A DNA stretch of 43,864 nt from Planctomycetota bacterium (GTDB lineage Bacteria; Planctomycetota; Phycisphaerae; UBA1845), in the NCBI GenBank assembly GCA_013151185.1, contig JAADIU010000277.1:13053-56916 (forward strand), written 5' to 3'. A program made the position numbers and the translations under genes. The notes below the pieces were generated by a model. The model was not told the DNA's origin and did not search any database. It saw only the letters and a list, made by a program, of their open reading frames with translations. This document shows positions 9,684-19,345 of this stretch, one piece after another; the first letter of the stretch is position 1; each line of letters starts with the position of its first letter.

Positions 9684-12600
9684 CTACTTTTCGACGACGG
9701 GTGCGAGTTCGGGATCCTTGCCATCGTCTTGAGCGGCTAACTTTGCCTCCATGCTCTCCAGCGATCGCAAATCCGAATTGCGAGTCGGTGGCTCCTTCGT
9801 GCGATCGCGGGCGATTTCGATACCTTCGCGCCACCACTTTGCCGCACTCTCGCGATCACCCATCCGCCAGCAGGTGTCGCCAAGATGATCGCAAATGACT
9901 GGGTCTTCGCCACCCGCTCCGCCCTTCGCCAATTCAAGCCATCGGCGGGCACCTGCAAAATCGCCCTTCTTGTACAGAACCCATCCGAGGCTGTCGAGGT
10001 AGGCGCTGTTGCGGGGAAATTCACCGACAGCCACCCGAATCATCCGTTCTGCCCGATCCAATTCGACCCCCGAGTCGGCGAGCGTGTATCCCAAGTCGTT
10101 GTGCAACCCGATATTTGTGGGTTCCAACTCCAGCGACAGGTTCAACGCCTCGCGCGCTTCGGCAAGATTGTTCGCCTCTTGGTATGCGATCGACAGGAGA
10201 CTCAAAAAGAGAATCTGCTGCTCGATGTCGCCCTCGGCTTTCACCTGTGCATGCCATCGGGTCAGCTTTTCGACGGCCTGAGTCGTTCGCCCGTGATTGA
10301 TCAAGAGCTGCGCCATCGCCTGTCGAAGATATGCAAGCATCCCAGAGTTGCTGTTCGCCCCGGCGGACCGATCTGCAATCATGCGTGCCACAACGTCGAT
10401 CGCTTCATCCACCTTGCCAACCGCTTCGAGGCAAAAATACACCTGCTCTGAGAAAAGCTCAGCCGTTGGCGAACCCGAAGCCGCATTGTTTCGAGCAAGG
10501 GCGAGGGCTTCGTCGCGCTTTCCCGACGCACGAAGGAACTGGATGAACGCGATGTGCAATTGATCGCTATCCGGATCGGCTGCTATTGCTTCGAGAAGAA
10601 TTTCGGTGAATTCTCCGCGCTGCTCGGGGAGAAGGTCTGTCCAGATGCCTTCCGCACCCCCGCGCGCGTACCCACCCGGAATATCCGTTTCCCATAGGCG
10701 GATCAATTCCAGCGCCCGATCGTGTTTGCCTGCGGCTTGACATGCGCGGATCAATGCACGAAGAATCGCCAGGTTGTCACGCTCTCTGCCCCGCCACGCT
10801 TCGAGTATTTCGATGGCCTGATCGTACTGCTTTCGCATGAGCCGCGTCTCAACAAGTTCCGCTCGATACCGGGCAGCCTGCGATGGATCGATATTCGGAT
10901 CGTCGATCAATCGCTGCGCAGTTTCGATGGCTTCGTCGTAGCGCTGAATCGTCAAGAGAAGTTCGAGTTCGTTATCCTGCCACGCACGGCGACGCGGGTG
11001 GCGACGCAGCAATTGGCGTTGAAGTTCCAGGGCTTCCTCAAACTCGAGGTTTCGCTGTCTGCATTCGAGCAGCAACGCCAACGATGCCAGGTGCTTCGGC
11101 TCGATCGCCAGCGCAGCCTCAAAGGCAAAAACCGCCTCCTGCCAGTTGGACTCCTGCATGTACGACATGCCAAGCAACTGCAAGCTGTCTGCGTCTGGTT
11201 TTGAAGCGTCGATCGCCTGCTTGATCGTCCTTCGGAATCGCGCGTGGTTCGGAGAGTTGGCGTCGAATTCCAGCGCGGCGATGCATCGCGCGATCGTCGT
11301 CGCTGGAGCGCGGTGAAGGCGAAGTTGCTGAATCTGCTCTGCCGCAGCCCGCCGATCGCCACTGTCGAGGTAGCTCAGGCACAGGCTGCTTCGCGCGGAT
11401 GCGTTCGATGGGTCGATGCGAAGGATTTTTTCAAGCTGCCGACGGGCGGCTGCCTGCTCACCGCGTACAGAATATAGCTCTGCCAAGGCAGACAAAGCCA
11501 CGGTATTGGCGCGATGAAATCGCAGCGCCGATTCGTAGTGACCGACCGCAGAACGGGGATCATCCAACCCTTGGTAGGCTTCACCAAGGATGATTTCCAA
11601 CTGCGTATCCCGCTCCAGCTTCGGCTCGGCTGGGGCGGCAACATCGATGGCCTTTTGCCACGCCCACCGATTCAGATGGATCCGCGCCAATCCGATCCGC
11701 GCCGCGATGAACGTTGATCGGTCGTCGAGCGCTCGCCTGAACCAACTCAATGCCGCATCGCCCTTGTCGGCAGCAAGCGCGACGTGGGCCAACACGAACG
11801 ACTTCGCATAATCCAGTTTGTGTTCGGATACTGTACCACCCGTCGGGCCCGTCGAACCAGCTTGGAGTAATGCCTCGGCAACCTCACCCTCAACCAGATC
11901 GGTGATGAGCAGCACAATGTCAGGTGCCAACTCGGGCCGATTGCGAACGGCGAGTGCCAACGTATCCAAAACCAGCGACCAATCCTTAGCCGTGATGAAC
12001 ATCTCGACGGCAGCCCGCAAAACCTGGGGGCGATCCGGATGGCGTTCGACCAGGGCACGCATCAAATCTACGGCTTCTTTGTTGCGGCCAAACTCCATCA
12101 GAGCGGAGGCGTGCGCGATGCCGACTTTTGGATCTTTCGTATTGTCCCCCGCCTGCGAACTGAATTCTTTGATGATCGCCTCCGGACGATTCTGGTGGGC
12201 GTAGATCGCCGCGAGGACGTGGATGGCTTCGGGTTGGTGTTCGAGCGCTTTCTTGGCTTCCGCGATCGCCGCATCAAGATCACCCGCGCGGGCTAGCACC
12301 TTTGCGTATTCAAGCTGGCGCGGATCGGGTGCATCGGATTCGCCATACAAGCCGCGAAGCAGGTCAGCCGCTCGCTTGTACTCGCCCAACTGCGCGTATG
12401 CCGATGCGGCTTGCTCCCATGGAGAAACCCTGCCTCGATTCAGCTTCCTGAACAACAGGGCGTCGTCTTTGTCCGTCGGAAAAAAAGCGAACGAACTACG
12501 GATCCTGCGCTCGTAGGAATCAATCGCAGCCCTCAAGTAACCACTGGTAAGCAGTGTCTCGGCGAGATCCAAGCTAGCCAACTCCCCGAACAAGCGATCC

Positions 12601-13166
12601 GTCGGATCATCACTCGAACAAGCCAGGGCTTTGCGGTATTCGAGGATCGCGGTTTCGTTCTCAAACCGACTCGCCGCCATTCGGCCCAGGAGATAGTGAC
12701 ACATAACGTCATCGTCGCTGATAGCCAACGCTTGCTTGATGTGCTTGCGTGCCCGACGGATATTGCCCGACTCCCACGAAGCAAGCGCGAGTGCGCGCGT
12801 CACGCGCCGGCTGGCCGGTGCAAGCCGAGACGCTTTTTCGAGTTCGATCAAGGCTTCGGTAAATCGCTTCTCCTGTTTCAGCGTGGTGGCCCGATCGAGC
12901 GAACGCTGCGCACGTTCGGGAAGGGGTGCTTCCTCCACGCGAGGTGCAAGCGACTCCGCCGCACCCAACTCCACCGCCACTGCTGGCTTCAAGTCGTCGA
13001 ACGACACATTGGCTTTTTCGGAGTCAATTGCGACGGGAGGTTCGTTGAACAAGTCAACAACAGGCGGTTCACCTTCGGCGGCTAACGCGATCGAGCAAGC
13101 CGATGCGATTGTTACAAACAGGCAGGCCGAAACAACCCGCAGAAAATCATCAGTGAATTTGAGCAT
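9684..13166 (-). CDS. Large secreted/periplasmic tetratricopeptide-repeat protein
   Basis: ORF 9684..13217; internal ATG at 13166 precedes a signal peptide (MLKFTDDFLRVVSACLFVTIASACSIALAAEG); many TPR-like units (e.g. PTNIGLHNDLGYTLADSG, NSAYLDSLGWVLYKKGDFAGARRWLELA). Confidence 0.92.
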   Translation of the reverse strand: MLKFTDDFLRVVSACLFVTIASACSIALAAEGEPPVVDLFNEPPVAIDSEKANVSFDDLKPAVAVELGAAESLAPRVEEAPLPERAQRSLDRATTLKQEKRFTEALIELEKASRLAPASRRVTRALALASWESGNIRRARKHIKQALAISDDDVMCHYLLGRMAASRFENETAILEYRKALACSSDDPTDRLFGELASLDLAETLLTSGYLRAAIDSYERRIRSSFAFFPTDKDDALLFRKLNRGRVSPWEQAASAYAQLGEYKRAADLLRGLYGESDAPDPRQLEYAKVLARAGDLDAAIAEAKKALEHQPEAIHVLAAIYAHQNRPEAIIKEFSSQAGDNTKDPKVGIAHASALMEFGRNKEAVDLMRALVERHPDRPQVLRAAVEMFITAKDWSLVLDTLALAVRNRPELAPDIVLLITDLVEGEVAEALLQAGSTGPTGGTVSEHKLDYAKSFVLAHVALAADKGDAALSWFRRALDDRSTFIAARIGLARIHLNRWAWQKAIDVAAPAEPKLERDTQLEIILGEAYQGLDDPRSAVGHYESALRFHRANTVALSALAELYSVRGEQAAARRQLEKILRIDPSNASARSSLCLSYLDSGDRRAAAEQIQQLRLHRAPATTIARCIAALEFDANSPNHARFRRTIKQAIDASKPDADSLQLLGMSYMQESNWQEAVFAFEAALAIEPKHLASLALLLECRQRNLEFEEALELQRQLLRRHPRRRAWQDNELELLLTIQRYDEAIETAQRLIDDPNIDPSQAARYRAELVETRLMRKQYDQAIEILEAWRGRERDNLAILRALIRACQAAGKHDRALELIRLWETDIPGGYARGGAEGIWTDLLPEQRGEFTEILLEAIAADPDSDQLHIAFIQFLRASGKRDEALALARNNAASGSPTAELFSEQVYFCLEAVGKVDEAIDVVARMIADRSAGANSNSGMLAYLRQAMAQLLINHGRTTQAVEKLTRWHAQVKAEGDIEQQILFLSLLSIAYQEANNLAEAREALNLSLELEPTNIGLHNDLGYTLADSGVELDRAERMIRVAVGEFPRNSAYLDSLGWVLYKKGDFAGARRWLELAKGGAGGEDPVICDHLGDTCWRMGDRESAAKWWREGIEIARDRTKEPPTRNSDLRSLESMEAKLAAQDDGKDPELAPVVEK

Positions 13167-13270
13167 GGCAACGCTCCTTGCTTGTTGCGAACCACAATGC
13201 AGCGCCGACGATTCCATTCGGATCGCCCGATCCCCCGACCCACTGCCTGCCTACCTACTGGGCCACTTGC

Positions 13271-14056
13271 CTACTTGCGCTTCGCGGTTGCTTTCTTGGC
13301 GGGCGATTTCTTCTTGACGGCTTTTGTTTTGACCGGGGCCTTCTTCTTGCTTTTCGTCGCAGGCTTGGATGAACTTGCCTTTTTTGTCGGTGAGGCAGCC
13401 GCTTTCGCCGATTTGGGCGACTTCGGCGACTTGGCTTTGCCGTTTCCCGCAAAAATATTTGAACCGATAGCCGCATCCAAATCGAGGCAGAATGCCTTCG
13501 CGTCGGCAGCGTTGATGTGCCTCTCTAAAAACGATTGCACCTCCGCACCCGTCGCACCACCATCGACCAAATCGTTCTCCCGGAGGAACTCCAACGCAAC
13601 ATCGTTGATCGGAATCGCGTGCGCACCCAAACTCCAAAGCATCACCGACGCCATGGCATAAGGAGTGATTCCGTGGAGGCTTTGTAAGTACGCTTTGATT
13701 TCCCGCACACCCCTGGAAGCCAGGTGGTCCAGCGTGATGGTATACTCCAATTGGTAAATCGCGTTGAGAACCATCAACAGAGACTTCGACCGCTGAACGC
13801 TTCGGGGAACGTGCTTGCTGATCGATGCCGACACCTCAGCCGGTGTTGAAACACGAAGTTCGTTGTAATCCACCATGTCGTCGAGGATTCGCCTGAGCGC
13901 CTGCTCGGCCCGCGCGAAGGACGTTTCCTGACTGAGGATTCCGAGGATCAACTGCTCGACCGGGGTATGTGAACCGAGGCTGTCACCGCGTGCTGTCCCT
14001 CGAAACTTGGCATAGGCCTTCTTGATTTTCTTGGCGTAGGCCGTTCCGTTCTTCAT
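13271..14056 (-). CDS. HhH-GPD/endonuclease III-like protein with Lys/Ala/Pro/Ser-rich C-terminal tail
   Basis: VEQLILGILSQETSFARAEQAL..., HhH-like LHGITPYAMASVMLWSLGAHAIPIND, tail KAKSPKSPKSAKAAASPTKKASSSKPATKSKKKAPVKTKAVKKKSPAKKATAKRK; ATGA overlap with the rbfA stop. Confidence 0.75.
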   Translation of the reverse strand: MKNGTAYAKKIKKAYAKFRGTARGDSLGSHTPVEQLILGILSQETSFARAEQALRRILDDMVDYNELRVSTPAEVSASISKHVPRSVQRSKSLLMVLNAIYQLEYTITLDHLASRGVREIKAYLQSLHGITPYAMASVMLWSLGAHAIPINDVALEFLRENDLVDGGATGAEVQSFLERHINAADAKAFCLDLDAAIGSNIFAGNGKAKSPKSPKSAKAAASPTKKASSSKPATKSKKKAPVKTKAVKKKSPAKKATAKRK

Positions 14057-14514
14057 GGCTGAACTCCGTCGTCTTGATCCGACTCCGTGGTGTCGGACTC
14101 GTTTGTCTGCGCCGGGTTCTCCCCGCAGCGCTCGCCCTCTTCTGCCAGTTTTTCGGCGCGTTCCTCCATCTCAGCCGCATTCGCATTGATAATTTCCATG
14201 ATCTCTGCGGCTTTCTTGATCGAACCGTCTGCGACGAACGCCAACTGCGGGCAAGTTCGGGCGGTCACACCCTGGGCAACCGCGCGCTGAATCAAGCCTC
14301 GGGCGCTGTGAAGACCGCGCATGGTACTGCGCTGTACCTCGTCGCTCCCCAGAACGCTGATGTACACCTTCGCCATCTGCAAGTCCGGAGCCACCTCCAC
14401 ACGGGTGACGCTGGCGAAGCGGCTAATTCTTGGGTCTTGAACCTTGTTGGCGATCATGTCACTCGCGATGTCGCGAATGAGGCTGGCCATCTTGTGCGTG
14501 CGAAACGATTTCAT
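14053..14514 (-). CDS. rbfA: Ribosome-binding factor A
   Basis: Internal ATG at 14514; SFRTHKMASLIRDIASDMIANKVQDPRISRFASVTRVEVAPDLQMAKVYISVLG; located downstream of infB. Confidence 0.9.
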   Translation of the reverse strand: MKSFRTHKMASLIRDIASDMIANKVQDPRISRFASVTRVEVAPDLQMAKVYISVLGSDEVQRSTMRGLHSARGLIQRAVAQGVTARTCPQLAFVADGSIKKAAEIMEIINANAAEMEERAEKLAEEGERCGENPAQTNESDTTESDQDDGVQP

Positions 14515-14574
14515 ATACCACCATCCGACCAAACACCAACCCAGTTGACGAAACTCCCACTCGGGCAGCGTTCG

Positions 14575-14856
14575 TTAGAAAATTTCCTTCTCAAAAGAGA
14601 GGAGCGATGCCGACGAATCCCGCTGCGCGAGGTCGGTGATCTGATCCAAACAACCGTGAACAAACTTCGCGTCCACAGAAACCATCGCGACAGCAAGTGC
14701 AGCCCGCTGACGAAGTTCGAGATGATCCACCTCTGCCACCGACACGTTGAACCGATTGCGGATGCGATCCTTCAAGCTCTTGATCGCGCGACGTTTGTCT
14801 TTGAGAGACATCGCGTCGTATACGACCAACTCCAATGTCAGTACGCCAACGACCAT
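14575..14856 (-). CDS. DUF503 family protein
   Basis: MVVGVLTLELVVYDAMSLKDKRRAIKSLKDRIRNRFNVSVAEVDHLELRQRAALAVAMVS: typical DUF503, normally between infB and rbfA. Confidence 0.92.
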   Translation of the reverse strand: MVVGVLTLELVVYDAMSLKDKRRAIKSLKDRIRNRFNVSVAEVDHLELRQRAALAVAMVSVDAKFVHGCLDQITDLAQRDSSASLLSFEKEIF

Positions 14857-14971
14857 CAGATGTTTGAGACATTACCCATACATGCTCTGCCCGAACCACA
14901 ACTCGCCAACGACAAGTCGCTATCTACCGGCCGTTGCCAGTAGGATCGATGCACACGGCGCGATATCCAAA

Positions 14972-15002
14972 GTAGGGTGCGTCCCGGACGCACCGAATAA
15001 AC
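14972..15002 (+). repeat. REP-like palindromic element, copy 1
   Basis: GTAGGGTGCGTCCCGGACGCACCGAATAAAC; GGTGCGTCC-C-GGACGCACC perfect inverted repeat; identical to 19244..19274. Confidence 0.85.
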
Positions 15003-15019
15003 CATCACCATGGACCTGC

Positions 15020-16141
15020 CTACTGGTTTACTTTCTTGGACATCACCGCCCCGGTTGTCGGCTCGATTCGAAACAACCAGTACTGTCCATCTTCCATGCA
15101 GTAGCTAACCATACCCACACGCTCCAGCGCGTCGGTCACATACTTCTGCTGATCGCCGGCAGGCACACGATAAAAATCGAGTTCGCGCTGCGTCTCGATG
15201 CGATCAAATCCATACGCCTTCCTGCTCGGCAGACAATCGACGACCTGCTTCGCGCTAAGTTTGCGTGGCAAGAACAATGCCGTCACAGGTTCCCACGACT
15301 GCCCGTCAATCTCACACTCAAAAATGCGCACCAAGTGAAGCGCACCCCGCAGTTTTTCCACGCGGGTGGCGATGCTGCCATCGGGTACAAAAAAGTTCTG
15401 AACCAAACGATCGATGTCTCCATCGTTCGATTCGATCTGCCGACGGATATTTTCATACCCCGGCAAGCGCATCAGCGATGAGTGGTTCACCCGCAGTGCC
15501 ACCGCAATGGTATGTTGCCCAGGTCGAAGCCGAAGGGCTTTGTTCGTGCGGGCGTGCTTGTTCGCAGACACTTCACCCAGAATCGAACCGGTCACCGAAA
15601 ACTTGGGTAGGTGATAAATACCAGCACCCTGCGGAAAACTGCTGACATACGCGCCTTCCTGCTGGGCACTGAGCCTTTCGCTCAATAGGCCACGACGCTG
15701 CGACGTATGGGTCGGTTGGCCGCCTGGGGCTTGCGCTGGCGAATCTGCAACCTGAGTCGGCGCATCTTGGCTGCTACCACCGGTCAGCATGTCATACCAA
15801 GCGGGAACAAACGCGATGCCAAGATACACAATGATGATGACCACTGCGACGTAGGTCATTTTCATTGCAACGTCGAACGGATCAAACGCCTTGACCGGCT
15901 TGCCCGCGACCAAACGCTTTTCGTGTTTTTTCTGAACGCGGTGAACCTTCTGACCCACGCGGGTGGCCTGCGCGTCATACGCCCCAGTCTGCTCGACCTG
16001 ATCGAACAGTAGGTCGAGGTCATTTTGAGGCTGCTGGGTGACCAGCGCTTCCTTACCGCAATAGGAACACCGGACGACCTTCCCGGCGTCCTCGTCCCTG
16101 GCTCGAATGGTGTGGCCGCATTCGCCTTTGAATTCGATCAT
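15020..16141 (-). CDS. Zinc-ribbon, single-TM protein of unknown function
   Basis: 373 aa; N-terminal CGHTIRARDEDAGKVVRCSYCGK and a TM (VAMKMTYVAVVIIIVYLGIAFV). Confidence 0.75.
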   Translation of the reverse strand: MIEFKGECGHTIRARDEDAGKVVRCSYCGKEALVTQQPQNDLDLLFDQVEQTGAYDAQATRVGQKVHRVQKKHEKRLVAGKPVKAFDPFDVAMKMTYVAVVIIIVYLGIAFVPAWYDMLTGGSSQDAPTQVADSPAQAPGGQPTHTSQRRGLLSERLSAQQEGAYVSSFPQGAGIYHLPKFSVTGSILGEVSANKHARTNKALRLRPGQHTIAVALRVNHSSLMRLPGYENIRRQIESNDGDIDRLVQNFFVPDGSIATRVEKLRGALHLVRIFECEIDGQSWEPVTALFLPRKLSAKQVVDCLPSRKAYGFDRIETQRELDFYRVPAGDQQKYVTDALERVGMVSYCMEDGQYWLFRIEPTTGAVMSKKVNQ

Positions 16142-16277
16142 ACAAACATCGAGGCCTGAAACGACCTCCCAAGTTCACACTCACATCCGGCTTCGATGCG
16201 GATGCACTTCCCGAGTGACAAGATATGGCACTAGAATTACATTACAAACTATTTCTCAAGACGCATCAAACAAAGTG

Positions 16278-19121
16278 TCACGCCTCGTCCTTCTTCGCCA
16301 CGGAGTCCTCCAACGTGCGGGCTGTCTTGATGATCTCGTACGTTTCGATCGTGTCGCCCGCTTTGATATCGTCAAACCCTTGCAGTCGAATACCGCATTC
16401 CATCCCGTTGCGAACTTCCTTGGCGTCATCCTTGAACCGACGCAGCGATTCAAACTTGCAGTTGTCGCGAACCAGAACGCCATCCCGCAGCACGCGGGCC
16501 AAATGCTTGCTCGAAATCACGCCCTCGCGAACATAGCTTCCCGCAACCAACCCGAGCTTTGAAATACGGAAGAGTTCGCGGACCTCAGCAGAACCGCGCG
16601 ACTCGACCTTTTCATCGGGAGCAAGCAGCCCTTCCAACGCCTTCTTGATGTCGTCCGTCACGTCATAAATCACCTTGTAGCTGCGAACATCCACACCGCT
16701 TTGCTCGGCGAGTTTGCGTGTCTTCGTGGGCATCGTAACCCGATACGCGATGATGATTGCATCGGAGGCGTCGGCAAGGTGGACGTCGCTGTCGGTGATC
16801 GCACCGATACCGGCGTGCAAGATGTTCAGCCGCACCTCGTCGCTTGGGAATTTCTGCAACGTCTGCACCAGCACGTCGACTGAACCATCCACGTCGGCTT
16901 TGACGATGACGGGCAGTTCGCGAACGTCGGCACCGCTGTGGAACTTAACGAGGTCTTCAAGGCTGCGGGCTTTCTTGATGGATGACCGCGCATCCGAAAC
17001 GCGCTGGTGTTTGATCTCATCCGCGATTTCTTTGGCCCGCTTCATGTTGTCAACGGTGTAGAACACATCCCCCGACGAAGGCACCTCGTTCATGCCCCAC
17101 AGTTCCGCAGGCATCGACGGACCGGCAGACGGTGTGGCTTTGCCTGCGTCATCGCGCACCGAACGAACCTTGCCACAGGCATTTCCGCACACCACGATAT
17201 CACCGACAGAAATGGTTCCATCCTGGACAATCACCTGCATCACCGGACCCGCACCGTGGCGATTTTCCGCCTCGATCACGACGCCCGTACCCGGAATCGT
17301 CTTGTCGGCTTGGAATTCGTGAAGCTCCGCCAAGGTCGAAAGATGCTCCAGAAGTTCATCCACACCTTCACCCGTAGAAGCCGACGTGTGAACCACGTCT
17401 GTGTCACCACCCCAATCGCCCGCAGGCGTCAGACCGTGCTCGGTCAACTGCGTGTAGATCTTCGTCACGTTCTGGGTGCCAAGGTCGATCTTGTTCAGCG
17501 CCACAACAATCGGCACATCTGCCGCCTTGGCGTGGTTGATGGCCTCGATCGTCTGAGGCATGATGCCATCGTCCGCAGCCACCACAAGCACGACGACATC
17601 GGTCACTTGCGCACCCCGGGCGCGCATCGCCGTGAAAGCCTCGTGGCCCGGTGTGTCAAGGAATGTCACGGACGTGTCACCCACTGCGTAGTGATATGAA
17701 CTGATGTGCTGGGTGATTCCGCCATCTTCGCCCGCAGCGACGCGCGCCTTGCGAATGCGGTCAAGCAGGCTCGTCTTTCCGTGATCGACGTGGCCCAAAA
17801 TGGTCACGATCGGTGGGCGCCGCGTGAGGTTTTCACGCTCGAGCGCCGCGTGCTCTTCTTTGATCCTGTCCATGCCCGTCTTGGCTTTGACGATGGTGAC
17901 TTCCACGCCGAGTTCTGTCGCAACAAGTTCTGCAACGGGGGTCGGAATCTCGCTTGTGACAGCCAACATCAAACCGTGTTCGCGCTGGAAGATCGGGAAA
18001 ATCCGCTGGAACGGTACGCCCAAAGCCGAGCAAAACTGCTTCACGCTGATGGGTTCGACAAGTTCTGCGTGGGTGATCGGAGCCACCTCGACCCGTCCGC
18101 CGCGGCCACCCTGTTTGCTGCGGGCACGTCGCGAAACCATCCGACGACCGGTCGCACCTTTTAACCGGGCCCGTCGTTCGGCAAGGTCCTGGTTGTTCCA
18201 CTCACTCAAACGCTCGCCGGCTTCTTTGGCGTGCTGTGATTCACGACGCGTCGAAAGTCGCTTACCGGGAGCCTTCTGCTCAATGGGTTTTCCACCAGGA
18301 CCGGTGCGACGCTTCACGCCTCCCCGATCCTGCGTCGGAACCGGACCCTCTGCCTGAGCAGGTTTCGGCCCGCGATTGGCAGCCGCTGTCGCCGGTGCTG
18401 TCCCTTGGCTCACGCGGCGCGGTCCGCGCTTGGGAATCGCGTACTCTTCCGGCGCTTCATATCGAACGACGCGCGGACCCGCCAATTTTGCGGGGGCGGG
18501 AACGTTCTGCGGGCCGGCAGGTATAATGCGTTCAGGGGGAGCGGGGGTATCCTCAACAGGCGGCTTCGCGGGTGACTCATCTGCCACACCAGGGGGCGCC
18601 TCTGCGGCAACATCACGCGCATCGTCAACTTCGACTTGGTCAGGTGACGCTGCATCGGAAGTCGTCGCGGATTCGTCCACGGTATCGGGCAGCGATGAGA
18701 AATCGGTCGTCGCGGGCGATGCATCTTCCGCAACCGACGCCCCAACAGCAGACGTTTCAGTCGCGGACACCTCTTCCGCAGTGGTTGGTATGGGTGAATC
18801 CGGCGTGGCTTCTCCGGGTCGCTCCATTTCTGCAACAGCGGTGGACGGTTCACCGTCGGCGGTGTCGATTGTCGTGTCCGCCGTCGATTTGACCTTGGCG
18901 CGTTTCTTGACCTTGCTTCGGGCCTTCTTGAGATCGACGCGCCCCGTCTTTTCAACGACGTGAACGTGTGCGCCCTCGCTAAACCACTCGCGCACAGTCG
19001 CCTCCAAGCCCGGGCCCAAGGTCGACATGTGGTTCTTCAAGTCGATTTCCTCAGCCCGACACTTGGTCAGGATATCCTTACTGGTGACGTTCAATTCCTT
19101 CGCCAGAATGTGAACGCGCAT
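16278..19121 (-). CDS. infB: Translation initiation factor IF-2
   Basis: Start [22 protein letters not shown] at 19121; [43 protein letters not shown]. Confidence 0.97.
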   Translation of the reverse strand: MRVHILAKELNVTSKDILTKCRAEEIDLKNHMSTLGPGLEATVREWFSEGAHVHVVEKTGRVDLKKARSKVKKRAKVKSTADTTIDTADGEPSTAVAEMERPGEATPDSPIPTTAEEVSATETSAVGASVAEDASPATTDFSSLPDTVDESATTSDAASPDQVEVDDARDVAAEAPPGVADESPAKPPVEDTPAPPERIIPAGPQNVPAPAKLAGPRVVRYEAPEEYAIPKRGPRRVSQGTAPATAAANRGPKPAQAEGPVPTQDRGGVKRRTGPGGKPIEQKAPGKRLSTRRESQHAKEAGERLSEWNNQDLAERRARLKGATGRRMVSRRARSKQGGRGGRVEVAPITHAELVEPISVKQFCSALGVPFQRIFPIFQREHGLMLAVTSEIPTPVAELVATELGVEVTIVKAKTGMDRIKEEHAALERENLTRRPPIVTILGHVDHGKTSLLDRIRKARVAAGEDGGITQHISSYHYAVGDTSVTFLDTPGHEAFTAMRARGAQVTDVVVLVVAADDGIMPQTIEAINHAKAADVPIVVALNKIDLGTQNVTKIYTQLTEHGLTPAGDWGGDTDVVHTSASTGEGVDELLEHLSTLAELHEFQADKTIPGTGVVIEAENRHGAGPVMQVIVQDGTISVGDIVVCGNACGKVRSVRDDAGKATPSAGPSMPAELWGMNEVPSSGDVFYTVDNMKRAKEIADEIKHQRVSDARSSIKKARSLEDLVKFHSGADVRELPVIVKADVDGSVDVLVQTLQKFPSDEVRLNILHAGIGAITDSDVHLADASDAIIIAYRVTMPTKTRKLAEQSGVDVRSYKVIYDVTDDIKKALEGLLAPDEKVESRGSAEVRELFRISKLGLVAGSYVREGVISSKHLARVLRDGVLVRDNCKFESLRRFKDDAKEVRNGMECGIRLQGFDDIKAGDTIETYEIIKTARTLEDSVAKKDEA

Positions 19122-19243
19122 TTTGTCACCCAAAACACTTCTCCATGAAACCGCAGGCCACGGGCGGCACAAAGCCGTTCACCCATTGACCAAATTAAGT
19201 CAGTACCGCCCTCAACAACGTCGTTTCTGTTTTCGCACTAAAC

Positions 19244-19274
19244 GTAGGGTGCGTCCCGGACGCACCGAATAAAC
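19244..19274 (+). repeat. REP-like palindromic element, copy 2
   Basis: 31-bp identical copy of 14972..15002, same orientation, in the nusA-infB intergenic gap. Confidence 0.85.
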
Positions 19275-19345
19275 AAACGTAAGACCAAGCAGCCAAGCCG
19301 CCTCCTGCAACCGTCCCCAACAGAAACAATGTTTCTGAAACCCCG

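Noticed and set aside
13301-13440. Repetitive Lys/Ala codons as a DNA repeat element
   Set aside because: The periodicity is explained by the coding of the Lys/Ala/Pro-rich tail of the HhH protein rather than an independent repeat.
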